The position numbers were made by a program, and so were the translations under genes. A DNA stretch of 62,000 nucleotides from Adiantum capillus-veneris (lineage: Eukaryota > Streptophyta > Polypodiopsida > Polypodiales > Pteridaceae). The stretch is from contig CM043960.1 in assembly GCA_014529385.2 (NCBI GenBank), positions 73,381,410-73,443,409 on the forward strand, written 5' to 3'. Below the pieces are notes generated by a model. It saw nothing but the letters and a program-made list of their open reading frames with translations. It was not told the DNA's origin and did no database searches. Below, in pieces: positions 47,604-60,724 of this stretch; the first letter of the stretch is position 1; every line of letters begins with the position of its first letter.

Positions 47604-48439
47604 AACCATGAGATGAAGCTGACTTGACTAGTGCATAGAGGCTACAAGAGGTTGTCAATCTCTCGGAAAACAACTAACAACTCACATCTAACTCAAGCTA
47701 CACTCAAGTGACTGAAATCACCAAAAGCCAATCGCTCATCGGCAAACAAATCACATCCGTTACAGCATCAAATGACATACAAACGTAAGGAAACTTCTAG
47801 GACATGTTTATAATACCTAAGCACACATGCTTATGGTCCCAAAACCCACTTTTAGGTCAAGTTCCAAATAACATGAGTGAATTTTTGACCTTGTCGTTTT
47901 CGACCCAGAATGCATCTAAATGCTTAGCAATGATGCCCCAATACCGCGCCTATGCTTAGTTTTTTATTTAAAAGCGTAAATTCCTAGTTATGATGAAATT
48001 AGGCCGCGGGTTAGCGATGCCGACATATACAAAATATCGTGAACTACTAATGTCAATGCGTAGAGCTCTTACTTGCGATTTCAATGCAACAAACACAATC
48101 ACAATATGACAACTGGAGAGGGAGTAGGAAGCGCAAGAAGAAGAGAAGTGAGTGTCGTTAGCTCATGTTGTGTATTTCTTATCCAAAAAAATTATTAAAG
48201 ACTTATAAAAGTTGGCTTTTATACCTTAGCCAAGGTTTTTGGGTTGTCAAAACTAATAATTTAGAGTTCTACCAAAGCTAGGAAATGAGTGGCTAATACA
48301 ATCTGGAAGATTGTAGCCCAAGCTCATTAATTATAGAGTTTATTTGAGAAAATAACAGTTACAATATTCCCGATTTATCAAAATAATAAATGTTTCCCCC
48401 CTCCTCGCCTGTGTCGTCCCTTGACACACCTTTATGGGC
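47604..48439. other. no recognisable gene
   Basis: AT-rich DNA with no motif seen, ahead (on the plus strand) of the stop codon of the minus-strand unknown gene. Confidence 0.5.
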
Positions 48440-51400
48440 TGAAATAGTCTTCGGATTGACGGCTGGCTTGGCGGTCTTTAAGCGCATCTAGTGCCTTCTG
48501 GTATCTCATTCCTCTTTCTTTGTTAGGTACTTGCAGAAATTGCATTGTCACTTTATTCTTCAGCTCCACCACTGAGTAGCTTACAAACCGGGATGTAAGG
48601 TTGCTAATCAAATCATCGGTGCAAATATCTTCATTCGCCAGGTTAAGAATCCAGTGTAGAAGGCTTCTTCAAATGCCAACATATTATTCGATGGCAAGAA
48701 CATACATCTGGCATAGAAGCCGTAAAGGACTTCTTCCGAAGGTTGCCCACTTAGATCGTAGCATAAGCCTTTGTTACCTTCCAAAAGTGATATCCATGGG
48801 GCTCCTGTTTGCTCAGGCTCATTAACAACATGGATGCATGTGAGAAACATTCTGCAGATTTTATATAACATGGCACAGGAGAGATCCGGTAGACTCTTGA
48901 AAAAAGAAATGGCACCCGTTAGGGTTTTCACCATGTATTCCTCTGTTGCTTGTCCTCTCTCTAGAGCTGGTAGTCTGGGGTAGTTAAGCCAAGTTGGCCT
49001 CTTCTTTTTCAGTGCTTCATGCACTTGCCATGTCCTTACTCTGGGTACAGGACAAAATGTTGGATCCCTTTGAAGGGCTGCAGATGCTCTTGTGAACAGA
49101 ATCAGGTATCTCGGATTATTATTCAACCAGCTTAATCTCCACTTTGGGTGGTCTTTATCTGTGCCATCTTCTTGCATATCTTTGTACAGCCTCTCTTTCA
49201 CCTGTAGCAATTCCACTTTAATGAGAGGGTATGGCAGGGATTGTTGATGCCATTACAGATTGATCTGATTGGGAGTGAGTTGAGTGATGTTGATAGAGTG
49301 TAAAACTCCCAACTACCAATCCATTGCAGCTTTCCACTGCTCATCCACCTCTAGGGTGATCTTCTCCTTCAGTGCGTCTTCTTCAGCTTTTGACAAATGG
49401 ACCATTGGCATTGTGTCTGCATCTGTGATGTTGATATAAAAATCCTCATCACCACTCGGCTCTGCTGTGGACTGTGTCTCAAAATCAGCAAATGAGACCG
49501 AGGGTATGTCTATTTGTGGCGGCTCTGAAGTGCCTGCCTCTTCCTGCGTGTTTGGTTTTCCATCTCTGAGGAGTTGGCTAACTTGCTTGAGCTCTGTTAT
49601 TTCCTTTAGGAGCCCCTCTTCTCTCTGAACCCGCATCAGTATCAGGTCCCTGCGCTGTGATTGTTCTAGCTTTAATTCCAACTCAATGTCTTTGTTTTTC
49701 TTCTCTAGTTCCTTGTACACTTCATCAGTTCCTTTGATCGAGGCCACAGCTGGGTTTTCTCTTATTTGTCGTAAGAAAATTGCTTGATCATTGATCCGCT
49801 GTTCAGAGTACTGTAGCGAGGCATTGGCAACATCTAATTGCACTTGAATTTTTTGAGCTCACAGAGATGTCGTAAGAAGTTCATTCGTAACTTCTGTCAG
49901 CTGCTCGTCTTTTGCTTTGCAGGCATCGGATAGTTTGGTAAGGAGATCACCTAACTCCTCCATTTCTTTTTTTTGCCTATCTCTAGCTAGCGGATGCTCT
50001 TCAGCTTCTACCTTCATCTCCTGCCCACCTGCCTTTGAAGATCGGTGATGACATTCATCATGTTTTATAACTCTCCTTGCAGAGCGTAGATCACCATCTC
50101 AAGTTCTTTGGCCTTTGTGCTACGGTTAAATACTGCTAAACGGAGTCTCTCCGTCATTTCTTGCATCTACCGTGCATATTCATTGACTTGTACTATTACC
50201 TCATCATTTGATTGCCACTCCTCCCGTCTTGCCAGCTAAGATGTGCATGTCTTTCTATTGCATTGTAACTGCTGGTTGTTCTTGTGTGGAGGTAGATGGT
50301 TGGTCTTTTGCTTCATCATCCTGAGGCTTTGATACCTCGATGGTTTCTGGCTGAGTGCAAGGAGAAGGTGTTTCATCCTTCTCTTGATGGGCTGCAGTAG
50401 AGGGTGTTGGTGCAGATCTTGTTGTCTCTTCTGGTGCTGGACTTACTTCCTTCTCTGGCTCGGGTTCTTTCTCTTGTGCAATGGTAGCCTCTTTTTTTGG
50501 CTTTGCTTCTTTATCTTTCTCTTTCTCTTGTTGGTCCCCCTCTTGTGCAGACTCTATTTCTTTGTTGGATTCAGATTTATTGGTTTTCAGCACGTCTTGT
50601 TGAGATGGGGTGGTGGGCTTGGCATGGGGTGTTCTTGTTGTTCGGTAGGCGGTTAGGTTGGCTTGGGAGATCCATATCCTTTCTCTTGTGTTTCTTCTCT
50701 AGCCGTCTCCTCTGCTTGTCTTTGTTCTTCCGCCTCTTTGGCTTTTCTTGCCGCGTCTTCTGCCTCCTTTAGCTTGAGGGCTTTGACTTCTTGGTACATT
50801 CTTTCCAATATTTATGTCGGATCTTCGGCCTCTTTTCCTGTGTGATGCTTCGTTCTAGGGCCTTTAAGTCCAACCGACACCCATTTCTTTGGGTCCTTCC
50901 CTTGTGCTTGTCTACTGTGCTGGTAGGCCTATTTCTCTCTTTCAAAGCGCGCTTGTTTTTAGGTTGGCTCTTCTTGGTATGCGGCCATAGCTTTTCTTTT
51001 CATTTCTTCTCTACGAGCTCTCTTTTCCTCGTTATAAGAGCTCTCACTGTTGTGCCTTTCCTGCAAGATTTCCGTTGATTCTTCATCGGATTTATATGAT
51101 TTCTTTCCTGACCTTGAAGCTCTTGGAGAGGGTTGTGCTGCCAATACCCATGTGTTCTGGTTAGGAGCAGGCGGTAGATTTTCGGCCATTCTAATGGCAT
51201 GGTATGTTGTTCTCGTCAAGACCTCTGGTGCACCCAAGTAAGCGATTTTGCCTTCTTTCTTGGTGCCCTTCAAAGTTGTCAGGACATACTGCGCGTGGTC
51301 CACTAGTTGCCTTGTCGTCAACTTGATAACTTGAGTGAATGTGGTGGCCACGGTGTGATTTGGCGTAGTGTACCTTGGTGGCCTTTTTGCCAAGAAATGG

Positions 51401-51968
51401 AAGTGCTGGTGGTATAAGCGGGCTGGCTCTTCCACTTGTTTGTGAATTAAATCGGCGAAGGTAGTCGTGGTTGTCTCTTTGGTAAATGTTCTTGCTGTTT
51501 TCCTGTCCCTTGCTCGCATGGTCATTCCTTCTGTGGGCAGTCTGAGTGCCTCTGCCACTATCTCTTAAGTGATGAACACTTTGGCTTGTTCCCTTGGGTG
51601 TCAAATATCTTTGCAGTTCCATCTTCTTTAATTGTGAATAGAAGCTCGTAAGCTTTCTGAAAATCCACTCCGCAAGGCTCTTATTCATAGAAATCCGTGA
51701 GTCCCAGCCTGGGGTTAGCCTCTTCTGTCTCTGGCTTTGCGGCTACATCATAGACTTCTTTGGGTAGGAGTTGCAACTCCACCTAATGCCCCTCTTCACT
51801 CTTGAATCTGCCAGTGAAGACTGTAGTGTGGTGCTCTTCTAGCTGTTCTCTAGAGAGGTATGATGCCTTGGCTGCTTTGACTAACTCGGGGTCTAGTTGA
51901 TAAGCGGGTAGTTCCTGTAGTTTCTCCTTTTCGTTGAGCTTTTTTGTAGCCCACTCCGTTGCTTGCAT
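48440..51968 (-). pseudogene. unrecognised multi-domain coding region with coiled coil
   Basis: About 3.5 kb of minus-strand coding in a consistent order. The N-terminal region (51968-50959) includes MQATEWATKKLNEKEK, KSLAEWIFRK, ITQ/EIVAEALRLPTEGM and RTTYHAIRMAENLPP. An Arg/Glu-rich stretch follows. Then come a Pro/Thr/Glu-rich linker (50593-50255), a coiled coil (about 50220-49600: KELEMVIYALQGEL, EELGDLLTKLSDACKAKDEQ, KNKDIELELKLEQSQRRD), an acidic linker (SGDEDFYINITDADTMPM) and a C-terminal domain (49216-48440: CAMLYKICRMFLTCIH, NKGLCYDLSGQPSEEVLYGFYARC, NMLAFEEAFYTGF) ending at a taa. Several frameshifts and stops. The N-terminal style recalls plant retroelement accessory proteins of the gypsy-type transposase or plant-mobile-domain kind, but I cannot name it. 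No host-gene match is recognised. Confidence 0.5.
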
Positions 51969-53519
51969 GGCTCTTGTTCAGTGAATAGAGTGCAAAGTTA
52001 GCAGATTTGTCAAAATTTTCTCTGAAATGTCCTGTAGGCTGAAATGCTGACAATTTTGGTCCAATTTGCTTCAAATCAATTTTTGAACAAGCAAAGATGC
52101 ATAAAAACATGCAAGGAACAAAACTGTGAAGTCAAAACAAATATTTACAACCAAAGTAAATAATTGTGATTATCTACAGTTGAAGAAAATTTTCGACTTT
52201 TGCAAACTTGGCTTTAAATAGGCTTGAAGTATATACCAAATACATGCTCTGAGTGAAATATGGGCTCATTTGGATGCATAGGGTGAAACCGGTACCAGAT
52301 TTTGGCTTTAGGTCTCTGAAATAGTAGATATAAAGAAAATTTGAAATTTTGAGCTCCAAATTGATTCAAAATTGGCTAGTGGGCTTAACACATCATGTAC
52401 TTTGGATGTATGATGACAAAATATCAAAACTCCCCAATTTTGACCAAAAAGTGAATAATCGTGATTATTAACTTTACTTCTAAAATTGACATTTTTTGGT
52501 ACAAACTAGTTCTAGGCATTGTATAGACCCTGTACATGAGATATAAGGTGATTTGGATCAAGGAATGTGGTCCATAACCAAGAAATTGGATTGCAAAGAC
52601 TTCTTTGCGTTTTTTGACCATTTTCAAAGTAATGGGTGGTCATTTTGGCTCATACTTGATTTTTGGCATGTAATAGGTGTGTGCACATGACAGGTGAGGT
52701 GGAGTGACAATTTTTAAGCAAAACTGATGCAAAAGTAAATAATCGCAATTATTTATAACAATGACAATTTCTTTGCAAAACTCACAAATTTTGACCTAGA
52801 CATATTCCATACACCTAATACAAGTCCTAAATTGAATTTGGTCAAGTTTGGTCATGCCGACATCCGCTTTGTCGACTCTGAAATCACCGTTTTTTGTGAC
52901 TACACTGCTTGTTGGGTTGGTCGGTCAACTTTGAGGCTTTGGACTTGTCTGCAACATAGTCGTGAAGCAATCTGTCCAATTCTGGCTCATTTGGAGTCAG
53001 TTTGAACCCGTATGTCGAATTTTACGCTTTGTAACCTTCGAGCCGTTTTTTTCTTTTTGAGGGCTTTGCTTGATGGATTTCACCAAACCAATCATATACA
53101 TTGTATATGGACCTCATAAGCAAGCCATTTGTGGAGTCAGGTTGAAATTCTGGCATTTGCCAAAAACCTAACTTTTCTACTGGGGACCCCCTCGACCCCA
53201 GTTGAATGGTCAATTGATGATATAGAAAGGTTCTATTATGTTAGGGCATGCTATGGTTCAAATCCCATCTGATTTGGTCAAGCTGGTAGGCCGCTATGGT
53301 CAGTTTTAGGTCGTAGGTATTCGTACATTGCTCGATTTCTAGGGTTTTTTCTAGGGCTTTAGACTAGCTACCGGCCGTACAAAATGGATCATTGACAAGT
53401 AAAGAAATTACCCCTCATGTCTCGTGTGCATGGCGTTGAAAATGGTCAACTGTGGGCTCCAAAAAAGTCGCGCGAAAGAGGTTGAAATCTCCCTCTCCAA
53501 AGGCTCCAAGTGAAAATGA
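51969..53519. other. non-coding stretch with three ~290-bp diverged repeats
   Basis: The motif aataaty-gygattatt occurs at about 52158, 52451 and 52739, each followed by similar diverged DNA (gacattttttggtac / gacaatttctttgcaaaac types). The stretch 53000-53500 has no recognised gene. Confidence 0.5.
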
Positions 53520-54559
53520 GGTGATTTTAGCCTACCTTGTCCTTTTGCACGGTTGTCGTTCTCTTCAGTCCAATCACTCAATTTCATCTCCATTATGCAC
53601 CCAGAAAACTTTTCCATAAGAGAACAAATCATTATAGTATGTTAGTTGTTTACATTCTTTATATGCAAAGGCTTAACCCAATTAATACTCCAATCATAAG
53701 GCATACCATGTTGAAGTGCAAGGTTGAACATATCACACTTCCACTCATGGGTAAAATCTCTCGTCCATTTGATCATCTCCGGCTTGATACCTTGAAGATC
53801 TCCTGCTTTGCAAGTGGCCAACTTTTCATGCCCGCCGCATACATCCTCAATAGTAAAAAAAAGAGGGCATACATGGGAGTGAACCATAAAATGGCATTTT
53901 TTCAGCATTTGCTTGCTCATATAATTTCCTACAATGTGTGTACATATCCACAAGACTCAAGTTTCCAAAATTCTCAACCCGCTTGCCCCTCAAGTTTCTC
54001 CAAACTCTTCCACATGCATGTGCCTTTTCTTGGACTTGAAAAAGTTGTTGCTTTACTTACCATCTTCTTCTCTTCTTTTGAATCAATGCCTTGTATGCAT
54101 GCAAATGACTTTGATAGTTGTCTTTGTCCATAGTTGCATCAAGATTTATCAAGGACTTTTGAGCATCTTGACATTCTTTATCCAACCACCTTTTGCGTGA
54201 TCTATCTTTGTTGATACCATGGAGATGCTTTATGGCACTGAGCATTCTTTGACACAAGAAAAAATAACTTTCTTGAAAGCTTCCCATTTAGTCTTTAATG
54301 GTGTGTCATATTGAAGCTTTGTCATCCATAACTTTTGCTCAACCATTTCAATGTACATTGGTGCCTGGCTGAAATCCATACATAGTGATAATTTATCTTC
54401 CCTTTGACTAAGATTATCATGACTAGTTGCTTCTCCATATGAAAGGTCAATACATAAGGTCGGATTGTTAGATTCCAGGGTCCATTGGCCAAACATAAAA
54501 CTCGTTATGAGATACATGATGGCTTTGGAGAGTAGCATATAGTCAATCACACTATCCAA
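53520..54559 (-). pseudogene. LINE ORF2: endonuclease C-terminus and RT N-terminus
   Basis: MDSVIDYMLLSKAIMYLITS, then MFGQWTLESNN, is the end of an APE-type endonuclease (the S-x-IDY..DH pattern, with the last Asp-His changed). A linker follows (KRWLDKECQDAQKSLINLD, YKALIQKKRRRW), then the RT start: EKLATCKAGDLQGIKPEMIK, EWKCDMFNLALQHGMP, WSINWVKPLH, NVNN, LMEKFSGCIMEMKLSDW and NRAKGQ. The protein would nick target DNA and copy LINE RNA. Frameshifts and stops break it. The RT YxDD region is absent because the element ends at about 53524. Confidence 0.8.
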
Positions 54560-54600
54560 TTATGTTTCCTACATGTAAATCCATTTGTTCCACTCCACTC

Positions 54601-54603
<3 letters not shown>

Positions 54604-54654
<51 letters not shown>
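54604..54654 (+). repeat. (GA)25 microsatellite
   Basis: Uninterrupted GA tract. The following 54655-55120 is C-rich DNA with no recognisable gene. Confidence 0.95.
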
Positions 54655-54656
<2 letters not shown>

Positions 54657-55124
54657 TCTACACCAGTCGCATCCTTCTCTTCTTGGTGGACCCAGCCTCC
54701 TCAACCGTAGCTCCGACTCCCCTTATGCTTGGACAGCCTCCTCAGTCGCATCCCCAAGCTTCCATTGTTGCTTTGATTACTATTGCTCCAATTCCAGGCT
54801 TTGTCTACCACACAGGTACATGTCTTTTGTTGTTGCTACATTAGGTGCTAGCTCCTCCATGCACGACTTTGACCCCGGTATCTGTTAGTGCTGCCTCTCT
54901 CTCTTGTCCCCCTAACCTCCGTATCCTCGAGTTGTTGTCATTGTCTTGCATCCAGTGCGTCCTCAGTCTTCGTTGCAATCACCGTCGCCGTTGAGCGTGC
55001 AATCGCTGTCTCATGCTGCCTGCCTGTCCTACCCATTGCAGAGCTGAGTCCCGTGTGCCGACTACTAGAGTGATTTTTTTAACGTTGCACAACTGAGTCC
55101 CACACCGATTGTTAGGTTTTTTTA

Positions 55125-55870
<746 letters not shown>

Positions 55871-55879
55871 AATGAACTG

Positions 55880-56714
55880 AAATTATACTTTAACGTCTTC
55901 AAAATGTTGTTTAATAGTGGGATCTTTACATACAAAACATTTTGTATCCCTCAAATAGATTCAACTATTATCAAGGATAATCTTTCATTTGGTATCATCC
56001 AGCATGGTGCATACAATTGGCCATTCTCCCGAGCGAGGAGCTCCTTGCTTACCCACTCTATGTGCTCCATAGACCGTAACTCTGGACATGCCAAAGTGGG
56101 TTTTAAAAAAATATTCAATAACAATGTAAAGAGAAGGAGGTGTCTCTAACTTCTCTTCGGGAATTTCACGAATAACAATGTTTTTGGAACGTCGCTCCCA
56201 TTCCTTCAACTCCTCCACATCCACGGTCTCAACATTTTTTTTTTGAACCATAGCTTGCATAAGTGAGGAATCAAGAACCACATTGCCACCACATACATCA
56301 GCCCAAGACTTGTTTGTGCATACATTTTTCATGTCGCATATATCTCGGCTCATGGTGTCCGATTTCTCCTCTTTCAATGCATGGTCATGCTCTACTTTGC
56401 TCATGCACTCCTCCAAAGCATTTAAGTCCACAAGAGAGCATTTACATTCCTTGACTTCCTCTTCAAGTTGCATGAAACGTGTTGTTTGCATCTCAAGTGT
56501 CCTCTTGAGATTCTCATTCTCAACCATAAGTACCCTTAGTGTGACATTCTCCATTGCAAGTGCCCGTAAGTCTTCACCTTATTTGTTTAGAGTCTCTGAC
56601 AACGATACCAAGTATGCCATGATCATGGTTTTCGATGTCGTTGCTTGGGTGTTTGTGTTTCTATCTCCAAACTTAGGAGATTTTGGATCATTTTCCACAA
56701 TTGGACCTTGTTGA
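55880..56714 (-). pseudogene. LINE ORF1 (coiled coil, RRM-like, C-terminal domain)
   Basis: Begins near 56714 (GPIVENDPKSPKFGDRNT). After one stop at about 56579 it reads MENVTLRVLMVENENLKRTL and a long coiled coil (LEEEVKECKCSLVDLN, ECMSKVEHDHALKEEK), then the RRM-like core ERRSKNIVIREIPEE, FFKTHFGMSRVTVYGAHRVG and WPIVCTMLDDTK, a tga stop at 55985, and the C-terminal domain KIILDNS.IYLRDTKCF and DPTIKQ. RNA-binding chaperone of LINE particles. The tga is one C-to-T step from an Arg codon. The frame runs into the microsatellite array. Confidence 0.78.
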
Positions 56715-56938
56715 AGAAGAAGAACCCTTGCGAGTGCCGAAAGACATTGTATATAAAATAACAGATGAGAGTCAATTTTTTTCCTTCCATAAATTTCAAA
56801 AGTTGTATCTTTACATCAATGACTAGAAGGCATAGTGCTCTTTGATTGAAGCTATAGATCACCCAGATTGGAGTTCAGATGAAGAAGTTATGATCAAAAG
56901 ATTGAACTGATGTCTACTAGGTCAAAAAATGGCTGCAC

Positions 56939-56984
<46 letters not shown>

Positions 56985-57827
56985 GGAATAGGGAAATACA
57001 TAGGGAAAGAGTAGATGAGAGAAAGGGAAAGAGAGGTGGTGGAATAGGGAAATACATAGGGAAAGAGAGAGAGAGAGAGATAACATGAAAGAAATGATAT
57101 ATTAACATTGGAGAGGGGGAAAAAGAAAGACACCCAGCACACAACACAATGCCTCGCTATAGCCCAAGGTATACACAACGCCCCAATCCACTACAGCTCA
57201 CCTTCAAAACTTGACACTCTCCGCAAGCTTACCACCACCTGCACACAACCATACACACACGCACACGCTTTGCAACGTATCAAACAGACCGAGCATTTTG
57301 ATATGCCCAATTCACGGCCTTCCACACGCACACAGCCTCTCTCTATCTCTCTTTGCACGACAAACCTGGGGGGGGGGGGGGGGGGGGGGGCACATATGCC
57401 AACACTTGCCCGGGAACACACACACACAAGCAGAGAAGACAAGGGAGAATGATGCCAAGAGACAACAATGATGGTTCTCCTTGCATATATGCAACCATGT
57501 ACAATGAATTCTCTGAGCTGGCACAACCCTCGGCTAAAGAGAACGATGGTCAAAAAAGCTCCAAGAGCAAAAGCAACATAACACCCATAAAAATTCATGT
57601 TTATACTCTTTATAGAGGGGGCTAAGTCCAAAAAAAGAAAAAATGTGATCTTCCTTAGCTCGTACAGTGAACCTTGAGATTATATTAGTATTTTCTCTAC
57701 TTTGCATACATTTGGCTCACCCTTTTTGGAAATCCTTGAATGGTGGACACATTGGTTTGCTTGGCCTCTTGGAACTACACATCTAGGCTGCCATTTGGCA
57801 TATGGCACCCCACTTTGGGGAATATTT

Positions 57828-57876
<49 letters not shown>

Positions 57877-58194
57877 ATTGACTGCAGTGGGATACCCCCC
57901 CCCCCCCCCCCCCCTTAGCACTAGCGATGTCGCTGAGGCGGTCCGGGGCGGGCAACAAGAAGAGCAACCTCTACACACCCTTCAAGGCTCCCGTGCTGCT
58001 CAATGGGGTTGGGGCACAACACAACACAAACCAAAACAACAAACCCCCATCCAAATCCCAACTACACAAGGGACACCACCTAGTTTAAGAGCGAACTAGG
58101 ACGCAAAAGAGAAGAATCGTTAGAGCAACCCACAAACAAGCAAGGAATTTACACTAACCCTAACACCAATGGAACACTCTCACACACTAAAACA
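56715..58194. other. low-complexity non-coding DNA
   Basis: GA tracts 56940-56981 and 57069-57080, each beside gaatagggaaatacataggg (a duplicated segment). G23 at 57368-57390, (CT)21 at 57831-57872 and C20 at 57895-57914. CA-rich stretches around 57240. No supported gene. Confidence 0.8.
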
Positions 58195-58492
58195 CGAGAG
58201 AGAGAGAGAGAGTGCTCAGGCTGCTTTGAAATGTATCGGCAATGATCAAGCAAACACAACTATATATTTAAGAAAGAGAGAGAGGGGGGGAGGGGGTGCT
58301 TGTTGAAGGGGATCGGGGAGCACCACAGACGGAGAGTGAGAGAGAGAAGGAGACACACGACACAGATATGGGTGGGGAGACTCAAAAGAGTGAGCAGCCC
58401 CCTATACACTTATGCTATGTATAAGGTATACAAGTCAGTGGGCGCCCAGACTCTGGGCGGCCGGGCAAGGCACAGACGCCTATACCCCAACA
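58195..58492 (-). repeat. candidate 3' LTR start on the minus strand
   Basis: Read on the minus strand, TGTTGGGGTATAGGCG begins at 58492 directly after the purine-rich ttaagtgggaggt. The end is not defined. No second copy is seen. Confidence 0.35.
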
Positions 58493-58505
58493 ACCTCCCA
58501 CTTAA
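58493..58505 (-). other. candidate polypurine tract
   Basis: Minus-strand ttaagtgggaggt immediately ahead of TGTTGGGG. Above it lies a small inverted repeat, ttaaaggcgattgtgcctttaa (arms ttaaaggc and gcctttaa). Confidence 0.4.
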
Positions 58506-58571
58506 AGGCGATTGTGCCTTTAAGCAAGGAAACCTAGTCTAAAGACTACAAAAGGTGAGAGAAAACTGCTC

Positions 58572-59015
58572 TCAACCGATGCCCACTGGCTGGCTGTGAT
58601 CGTGTGCATTCGGCTGTCCTGCTCCTGTGTAAGTCCATACACCACCAGACGTACCGCACACGTACTGCAAGTATGTACGCAATACCTGCATATCTCCCTC
58701 GTGCACTATGCCATCATCAGTCAACAAACGACTGACAACCCCAACTACATATGCTCCCACTGTAGCTGCGATATCCGGTCTCAAGATCAACATCTCATAC
58801 ATGAGACCACCGAATGCCGATGCAATGCTAGCGGGCCCTGCTAGCTCTACGGAGCATGCATCAACATATATGTCCCTGGCAATAGGCATCTCTGACTGAC
58901 AAGGCGTGTCAGCCACATGCATCTCCTGACTGTCTGCAAAAGACGCATCAACCTGTCGTGCAACCTCAGAGCAAACCAGCTGCTGTAGGTGTCTGCTGGA
59001 AGACATATCCTGCAC
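58572..59015 (-). CDS. unrecognised 147-codon open frame between a TATA box and a candidate LTR
   Basis: Open without interruption from about 59015 (the first codon is gtg; an ATG follows at codon 4) to a stop at 58572. It contains HLQQLVCSEVARQVDASF, then IASAFGGLMYEMLILRPDI, AATVGAYVVGVVSRLLTDDG, and ends Gly/Thr/Gln-rich (YTGAGQPNAHD). The composition is GC-richer than its surroundings. A minus-strand TATA box lies about 165 bases upstream and a polypurine-like tract about 70 bases downstream. It could be the last part of a retroelement polyprotein or the sole gene of a small non-autonomous element. No family is recognised. Confidence 0.4.
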   Translation of the reverse strand: MQDMSSSRHLQQLVCSEVARQVDASFADSQEMHVADTPCQSEMPIARDIYVDACSVELAGPASIASAFGGLMYEMLILRPDIAATVGAYVVGVVSRLLTDDGIVHEGDMQVLRTYLQYVCGTSGGVWTYTGAGQPNAHDHSQPVGIG

Positions 59016-59175
59016 AACTATATTCCCATGCTAATCCCCTATTACAACACATGCACATGCATAAGACAATGAGCTTCCACTCAAGAGCTCCTTCTAAAGA
59101 GGTTGAGCTTGGCTTCTCAAGCTATAGCATAGTGCTCTTGCTTATGGCTCCTCTTTTGTGCTAGCTACACCCTCC

Positions 59176-59182
59176 TTTTATA
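59176..59182 (-). promoter_or_regulatory. minus-strand TATA box
   Basis: Minus strand reads attgctataaaaggagggtg, a strong TATA, about 165 bases ahead of the open frame ending at 58572. Confidence 0.5.
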
Positions 59183-59186
59183 GCAA

Positions 59187-60680
59187 TTTTGAAGGCTAGG
59201 GTTACTCCTCTAACCATGGTTGGCTTAGATTTTCAGCAATTTATCTTATTTCTTTTGCTTGGAATTATCAAAAATTTGGTGGGGAAAGAGAGAGGAGAGA
59301 AATGGAGGTGATAGGACTTTTCATAGTGGGTTAGTGTTAGTAGAGTTAGTATTAATTTATAAATGGAATTGGATATTTACAATGGGAGTATCCATGTAGG
59401 ATACAAATAAGGAAGAAAAACTCTTAAGAGGTAAGAAAAGGTGGATTTCTTACAAGGTTGATGCTCCAAGTGTCTTGAGTAGGGCCAATTTTGACGCCTG
59501 TTGACGGTCCACTAGCTTTGACGGTACATTTTTTCTCCACTCTTGACCTTCCTTGAGAGACAAGGTAATTGAAGCTGAGTAATCAACCACCATGATGCTA
59601 TCTTTTAAGAGAAGAGGCTGAATTTTGTGGTTTTTTTTATAGATATGGGTAAATTGGAGGAGGAAAAATGAGACTAGGTGGTCAATTTTGGAATGGAATT
59701 GTGTGTGGGAGGTATGAGTTCACCATGGTTTCTCTTATTCTTCAAGGTTGAGGAGAAGGTGAGTAGGGTGCAGAGAGGAGTGGTGAGAGAGGTGGGGATG
59801 ATGAGTGGAGAAGTGTGTGTGAAAGAGGAAAATGATAAAGTGGAAGAGAGAGTGTGGCTGCATAGCATGGGAAAACTGGGGTCCACTAATAAAATCATAG
59901 CTCACAGCTCGTAGCTCAAAAAAATATGAAAAAATTTGAGGCAAAAGTTCAGCCTACGAGCTACAACTTTTGTTTGTATTACCTTTTCAAATTCGGAGAG
60001 CAAGTGAAGTTTAAAAATTCAGCAAAACCGACCGTTTTTTTCCACTGCACAAGGTCCTTGTGGGGTCCTTCTTTGGATGATTCTTTTGAATACCTCCAAG
60101 AGTGAGCCCTCCATAGTGCATGTATGCATGCCACCTACCCTTGACCTTATTTGGTAGGTCTATAATTGAAGATATTGTTGAGATTATGATATAAGTGAAT
60201 AGTACAACTAAGAAAATCAAATATTGAGGGGTCTAAAAAATATGTACATGTCAAATATAAATAATATAAGTGGAAAAAATATAAAGGGGTCAAAAGGAAT
60301 CTCTCTCATTATGAGGCTACCATAAAAAGATAAATATTTTTGGTGTTCTAATTTTTTAGAAAAAAACAAAATAGATGTAGGAAGGGAAAAATCACAATAG
60401 TGAAAAAATATACACCTAAATAAAACTAGTTTTTTTGGATTTTTGTTGGGGTGGAGTTACACCAAATATAAGAGAAGCTTACATGAAAATATTTCTATAT
60501 GGAATAAAGAATATGAAAAATGGTAAGAAAAATTGTGGTAATGGTGAGGCAATGTACAGAGCATAAATAACACACACCTAGGTAGAAATATTTAAATAAA
60601 TACCAAAATAATTATGAAAAAATCTTTTATTTAGGCCCTATATACAAAGAAATATTTACATACGTATGGGCCATAATATA

Positions 60681-60724
<44 letters not shown>

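Noticed and set aside
57191-57631. 146-codon minus-strand frame across the G23 tract
   Set aside because: Its middle is a poly-Pro stretch from the homopolymer, several overlapping frames exist, and no motif is seen.
59678-59914. 79-codon plus-strand frame rich in Val, Glu and Gly
   Set aside because: Lies in the LTR-like region of the right-edge element, has an overlapping minus-strand frame and no domain.
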